Source: Spirochaetia bacterium
Lineage (GTDB): Bacteria; Spirochaetota; Leptospiria; Turneriellales; JAOUFE01
Length of the DNA: 44,355 nt
Assembly: GCA_029857955.1 (NCBI GenBank)
Contig: JAOUFY010000018.1
Location: 1-44,355, forward strand
Reading direction: 5' to 3'
The first letter of the stretch is position 1. Each line of letters begins with the position of its first letter. The translations under genes and the position numbers were made by a program. Positions 40,614 to 44,355 of this stretch are shown piece by piece. The notes under the pieces were generated by a model. That model worked only from the letters and a program-made list of their open reading frames with translations. It had not been told where the DNA came from and searched no databases.

Positions 40614-43085
40614 ATGGGTGATTATATAACTGAAATCATGGCGCCGGTTGGCAATAAAGCGATGCTAGAGGCAGCCATTCATAATGGAGCCGATTCTGTT
40701 TATCTGGGTATGCCCGGTTTTAACGCTCGCGGCAGAGCCGATGACCTTTCGCTGGTCGAACTTGCAGAGTTTATCGATACGGCACATATTTATGGCGTAA
40801 AGGTTTATGTTGCTTTTAATATATTGGTCTTTGATGACGAAATTACAGAAGCCTTTAATTTATTTTTGAAAATAAATCATCTTGGCCCGGATGCCTGGAT
40901 CATTCAAGACGCCGGACTAGCCTTACTCATAAAAACGATTGCGCCAGATGTACATTTACATGCATCGACTCAAATGACCATTGTAAACAATCTGGACATC
41001 TTGTTTTATTCCAATTTAAACTTCAAGCGATACACTTTGGCAAGAGAATTGTCTCTCAAAGAAATTGAGCAAATTAATAAACAATCGCAGGTTGAGCTTG
41101 AAGTTTTTATTCATGGATCGCTTTGCATTGCTTATTCAGGACAATGTTTTACTTCTTCTGGATTTGGCGGCAGATCTGCCAATCGCGGAGAATGTGCTCA
41201 AAGTTGCCGTCATGACTATGAACTTTTTGCCGACAATAAAAAAATACATACCGGCGGCAACTATCTTGTCTCACCCCGCGATTTAATCGGCGCCGAGCAG
41301 GCTAAAAAACTTTCAGAAGCAGGCATTCATGCCCTTAAAATTGAAGGACGATTAAAGTCCCCTGAATATGTTGCCGCTGCCGTTGAACTTTACCGCTCAA
41401 TCATTGATTTAAAAACAAAAAATACATCTCATCTAATTTCCGCAAACCAACTAACTTTTAATCGTGATGCAAAAGCAGGCTGGCTTGAGGGAGTTGATAA
41501 CAAAGAGCTGGTAAATGCCCATATAAATTCACACACAGGAGTTTACCTCGGTAAAGTTCAAGATATAAAACCTGGCAGGTACATTACCATTGAACTTCCG
41601 TCAAAACTGCCAATTGAGATAAACAAAGGCGACGGTATAGTTGTAGCTTGTAACCAAGATTCGTATGGCAGCCATGTATACAATGTAAATGTATTAGACA
41701 AAAGCAAGGCGACGTTAATTCAACTTTCTCTGGCAAATGATTTTTCTTATTTCAAAATTAAACCATCTATGCCGGTTTATTTAACATCATCATCCAGGGT
41801 TCAACGAGAACTTACAAAATCTTTCACCGATAAAAACAGGTTGAAACATATACCTGTCGAAATTTCATTAACCGGAATAATTGGCGAAAAGTTACGCCTT
41901 TCTTTACATGATTATCAACAAAATTCAAACCTTAAATTCGCGCATGAAATTATAATTTACAGCGAATTTCCTTTAGAAAAATCTCAAAAATATCCAGCCG
42001 ACGTTGAATTGATTAAAAATGAGTTAAGCGCACTTTCAGGCTCGCCATATACTGCAAAAAATATTCAACTTAACATTGATCCAGACGGATTTTACCCAAA
42101 TCGTGTAATTAAAGAATTACGGCAGCAGGCAATAGAACAACTTACTAAAGCCAGGATACATCGCGAAATAAACCAAAAAAACAGTCTTCAAATTGATGAA
42201 AACTATTTGGCAAAAATAATTCAAAATACTTTTAACAAACAAATTCCGGTTCAAAATAACCATAGCACAACTCATGAATGCCGTCTTCACGTACTTGTTA
42301 GAAATCCAGATCAGCTCAATGCTGTTTTAAATCTCGATAAATCAATTATCCATACAGTGTATCTTGATTTTACCTACGGATACGAATTTGCCGATGCTGT
42401 AACAAAAATAAAAAACAATAACCTACATGCGGGTATTGCAACCGCTCGTATATACAAGCCCGGCGAAGAAAAACAATTGAACTTGCTGGTCTCGCTTAAA
42501 CCAGATTTTATCCTCGCGCGAAATGTAACTTCCATGCAATATCTCAAGGGGTTACAAAACAATATTGCGCTCATCGGCGACTTCAGTTTAAACATAACAA
42601 ATCAAATGAGTTCCCAATATTTTTTACAAAAAGGACTGCAAAGAATAACCGCCTCGTATGACCTTGTTTCTGATCATGGCAGAGAACAAAATATTGATAA
42701 AATTTTTACGTTTTTAAAATCTACTCCTCCAAATTTGGTCGAAGTGAACATGAGTTATTACCTGCCGTCTTTTTATATGGAATACTGCCTTTTTACAAAA
42801 CACCTTGGCAACGGCCTTGATTCCCCAGGCTGCGGCTTTCCCTGTAAAGATCACGATGTGGTTTTAAAGGATCGTAAAGGAGAAGTTCATCCGGTAATTG
42901 CCGACAGAAATTGCAGGAACACAATGTTTAACGGAAAACAAAAAAATTTAATGGGTCAGATGAATAAACACATGACCGGTTTATTGAAGGTTGGAATAAA
43001 AAACTTTCGTGTCGAGTTAAGCCCCGATAAACAACAACTTCAAAACGATTTGGAAATGGTTTCTAAAATTTACCAATGCTTTTAA
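40614..43085 (+). CDS. U32 family protein, RlhA-like (probable RNA hydroxylation enzyme)
   Basis: Protein of 823 residues. Residues 5-280 are the U32 barrel: MAPVGNKAMLEAAIHNGADSVYLG split here as MAPVGNKAML and NGADSVYLG, HASTQMT, ARELSLKEI, VFIHGSLCIAYSGQC, and RSANRGECAQSCRHD. The Cys residues of these motifs (with others) hold an iron-sulfur cluster in RlhA and TrhP. KIEGRLKSPEYVA follows. A DUF3656-like part and a C-terminal second U32-like half with GCGFPCKDHD and ADRNCRN complete it. It is longer than E. coli RlhA (about 650). The target RNA base is not readable. There is no ribosome site before the ATG at 40614. Confidence 0.85.
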   Translation: MGDYITEIMAPVGNKAMLEAAIHNGADSVYLGMPGFNARGRADDLSLVELAEFIDTAHIYGVKVYVAFNILVFDDEITEAFNLFLKINHLGPDAWIIQDAGLALLIKTIAPDVHLHASTQMTIVNNLDILFYSNLNFKRYTLARELSLKEIEQINKQSQVELEVFIHGSLCIAYSGQCFTSSGFGGRSANRGECAQSCRHDYELFADNKKIHTGGNYLVSPRDLIGAEQAKKLSEAGIHALKIEGRLKSPEYVAAAVELYRSIIDLKTKNTSHLISANQLTFNRDAKAGWLEGVDNKELVNAHINSHTGVYLGKVQDIKPGRYITIELPSKLPIEINKGDGIVVACNQDSYGSHVYNVNVLDKSKATLIQLSLANDFSYFKIKPSMPVYLTSSSRVQRELTKSFTDKNRLKHIPVEISLTGIIGEKLRLSLHDYQQNSNLKFAHEIIIYSEFPLEKSQKYPADVELIKNELSALSGSPYTAKNIQLNIDPDGFYPNRVIKELRQQAIEQLTKARIHREINQKNSLQIDENYLAKIIQNTFNKQIPVQNNHSTTHECRLHVLVRNPDQLNAVLNLDKSIIHTVYLDFTYGYEFADAVTKIKNNNLHAGIATARIYKPGEEKQLNLLVSLKPDFILARNVTSMQYLKGLQNNIALIGDFSLNITNQMSSQYFLQKGLQRITASYDLVSDHGREQNIDKIFTFLKSTPPNLVEVNMSYYLPSFYMEYCLFTKHLGNGLDSPGCGFPCKDHDVVLKDRKGEVHPVIADRNCRNTMFNGKQKNLMGQMNKHMTGLLKVGIKNFRVELSPDKQQLQNDLEMVSKIYQCF

Positions 43086-43169
43086 ACATAGAAATACCTC
43101 CCATATTTTCAGTCGGTAAATAATATTTATCTAAGGCAGAAACCCCGAACCCGTGCGCACAAAGGAGAG

Positions 43170-44355
43170 TTACTGCTCAACGCAATAGAAACCAAAAATA
43201 CTATTGCATGCATAATTACCACTTCTAATTGCCCCCGAAGTTGCTAAATTATCTGTTCCACCATAGCCACCTTGAGCTGCAGCACTACTTGTCCATAAAG
43301 AACAATTACCATTTCCAGCGGCAGTATCTGACGCTGCTTGCCAAACTGCAGTTAAACCTGTCCAATTTCCAAAACCACCTATAGCAACACTGTTTAGTAA
43401 TGGGAATGTCATTAATCCATTATTATCCGTATTTTGTATTATCGTTATTCCATCAATTCGATAATAAGTTGCATTGGGTTTTAAAACCCATGCTTTTAAA
43501 ACAGGAATTCTATTTACCCCATCTGAAAGAAGAGCTTTATACGTACCGACTCCAGGATAACCCGTATCTGTCATACAAAAAGTATCTGCTCCAGCAATAC
43601 CACCAAAAGCACCGCCTGTTCCCAAATTAGTAGAAAATATCTTTTTATCATTATTAATATTTGTCACTGTGATATTATAAAATGTCAATGCATTGTAAGC
43701 TACATCAGTACTGGTTACATCCCCAAGTTGAACGGTATAAATTACATCGGGGTCAATCGCTGTATCATTTGTTGGTGTAATCGTTATTGTCTGCGGAGCA
43801 AACCAGTTAGTCGGTGTAAATGTAAGACTTGCAGGCGCGACATTACCTTCGGTTAAATTTGGTCCGATATTTGCAACAGGAATTACTACATTACCAGTTG
43901 GTTGACTTGGTATTGTTACCTGAATTTGTACAGGGGAACCGCCCTCTGTCGTAGAAAGTGCAACCGCGCTTAAATTTACTCCCGCCGCATCATCATCAAT
44001 ATTTCTCAATATCACATCGGGAGCATTTAAACCATTATATAAAACGTTTGTACTGATTGCCGGTTGGGTAATGATATTATAAATAAAATTACCATCTACT
44101 AAATAATCATCTGCTCCTGTAACCGTAACCGGTTGCGCAGTACACCAGTTACCTGTTCCAGGGCAGGCGCCGCCGGTAAAAGATAGCGAAGCAACGCCAA
44201 TGGTTCCTTCTGTTGTATCATTAGAATACATTGGCACAGTAACGGTATTACCAAGACCAGGATCCTGGCTTAAAGAAACATTAAATGTGCATTGATTTGC
44301 AGGTGGAACGCCTCCTTCTGTTGTGGTTCCTCCTCCGCAGGCGCTAACATTGAAA
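43170..44355 (-). CDS. Calx-beta-like repeat protein with C-terminal DUF1554 domain (5' end outside window)
   Basis: The frame is open to the right edge of the window, so the N-terminus is missing; a GTG at 44237 is only an internal codon. At least 395 residues are seen. The first two-thirds contain two repeat units with the pattern T-E-G, ASLTFTPTNWFAPQTITIT and then D..YTVQLG, typical of Calx-beta-like surface modules of Leptospira. The last 160 residues form a DUF1554 domain: IFSTNLGTGGAFGG, ADTFCMTD, ALLSDGVNR, WTGL and final FYCVEQ. The protein should be exported; its N-terminal visible stretch SACGGG includes a Cys that might be near a lipobox. Paralogous domains are at 4788-6579. Confidence 0.82.
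   Translation of the reverse strand, partial: FNVSACGGGTTTEGGVPPANQCTFNVSLSQDPGLGNTVTVPMYSNDTTEGTIGVASLSFTGGACPGTGNWCTAQPVTVTGADDYLVDGNFIYNIITQPAISTNVLYNGLNAPDVILRNIDDDAAGVNLSAVALSTTEGGSPVQIQVTIPSQPTGNVVIPVANIGPNLTEGNVAPASLTFTPTNWFAPQTITITPTNDTAIDPDVIYTVQLGDVTSTDVAYNALTFYNITVTNINNDKKIFSTNLGTGGAFGGIAGADTFCMTDTGYPGVGTYKALLSDGVNRIPVLKAWVLKPNATYYRIDGITIIQNTDNNGLMTFPLLNSVAIGGFGNWTGLTAVWQAASDTAAGNGNCSLWTSSAAAQGGYGGTDNLATSGAIRSGNYACNSIFGFYCVEQ

Noticed and set aside
44235..44237. GTG as start of the right-edge protein
   Set aside because: The frame stays open to the end of the window and continues in the same style (repeat module), so the true start is outside.
1..44355. CRISPR arrays, tRNA or rRNA genes, prophage genes
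   Set aside because: No regularly spaced direct repeats, no tRNA-like cloverleaf or rRNA signature, and no integrase or capsid gene was seen by reading.

Overview
The window is AT-rich bacterial chromosome, most likely from a spirochaete of the Leptospira lineage. The reasons are three DUF1554 proteins (a domain best known from Leptospira), two tandem genes resembling the spirochaetal P13 porin family, a Calx-beta-like repeat lipoprotein-type gene at the right edge, and a diderm gene set (lpxC, several outer-membrane beta-barrels). The organism appears aerobic (heme A synthase), motile or chemotactic (chemoreceptor, CheW-like protein) and rich in signalling. I saw no rRNA, tRNA, CRISPR array, prophage or complete insertion sequence.

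Layout. 1-4.6 kb: an SGNH hydrolase, heme A synthase, LpxC, then ApbE and a NIF3-family protein on the minus strand. 4.6-8 kb: a repeat-flanked tandem duplication of DUF1554 genes and a surface beta-barrel protein. 8-11.4 kb: PurD, an unknown protein, a YugP-type zinc peptidase and a small protein. 11.6-16 kb: a lipid-modification group (two membrane fatty-acid desaturases, an SDR oxidoreductase, a ketoacyl synthase III homologue). 16.4-20 kb: a response regulator-adenylate cyclase, a DUF2161 nuclease-like protein, and a paralogue of the 6.7 kb barrel protein. 20-25 kb: a TIGR01777 epimerase, the P13-like pair with a tiny cysteine-containing ORF, a small unknown gene, and an ABC-2 exporter. 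25-31.6 kb: a TonB-receptor-like barrel without a plug, a HEAT-like lipoprotein overlapping a LysM-M23 peptidase tail to tail, and a CobD-CobQ fusion. 31.7-40 kb: a signalling island. 40-44.4 kb: a DUF486 membrane protein, a U32/RlhA-like protein and a partial Calx-beta/DUF1554 protein.

The most striking item is the gene at 35466-38165. It encodes one continuous protein in which a complete periplasmic alpha-carbonic anhydrase, with all three zinc histidines, is joined through an extra membrane helix to a complete methyl-accepting chemotaxis protein. It is followed by a divergent CheW-like gene. It lies opposite a hybrid histidine kinase / HD-GYP response regulator pair, and a GGDEF diguanylate cyclase with an intact inhibitory site comes next. 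This suggests a receptor for CO2, bicarbonate or pH coupled to chemotaxis, in a neighbourhood that makes and degrades c-di-GMP.

Two families of structured repeats are scattered between genes. One is a roughly 115-140 bp dyad element (seven copies; three have GGGG-TGTCTA type terminal inverted repeats). The other is a composite element (five copies) built as TGGGGT, a variable hairpin, then a GGGG-loop-CCCCTTTT terminator-like hairpin. They share an end motif, mark the borders of the DUF1554 duplication, and suggest non-autonomous mobile elements. All functional assignments come from reading translated sequence and motifs; no database search was possible.
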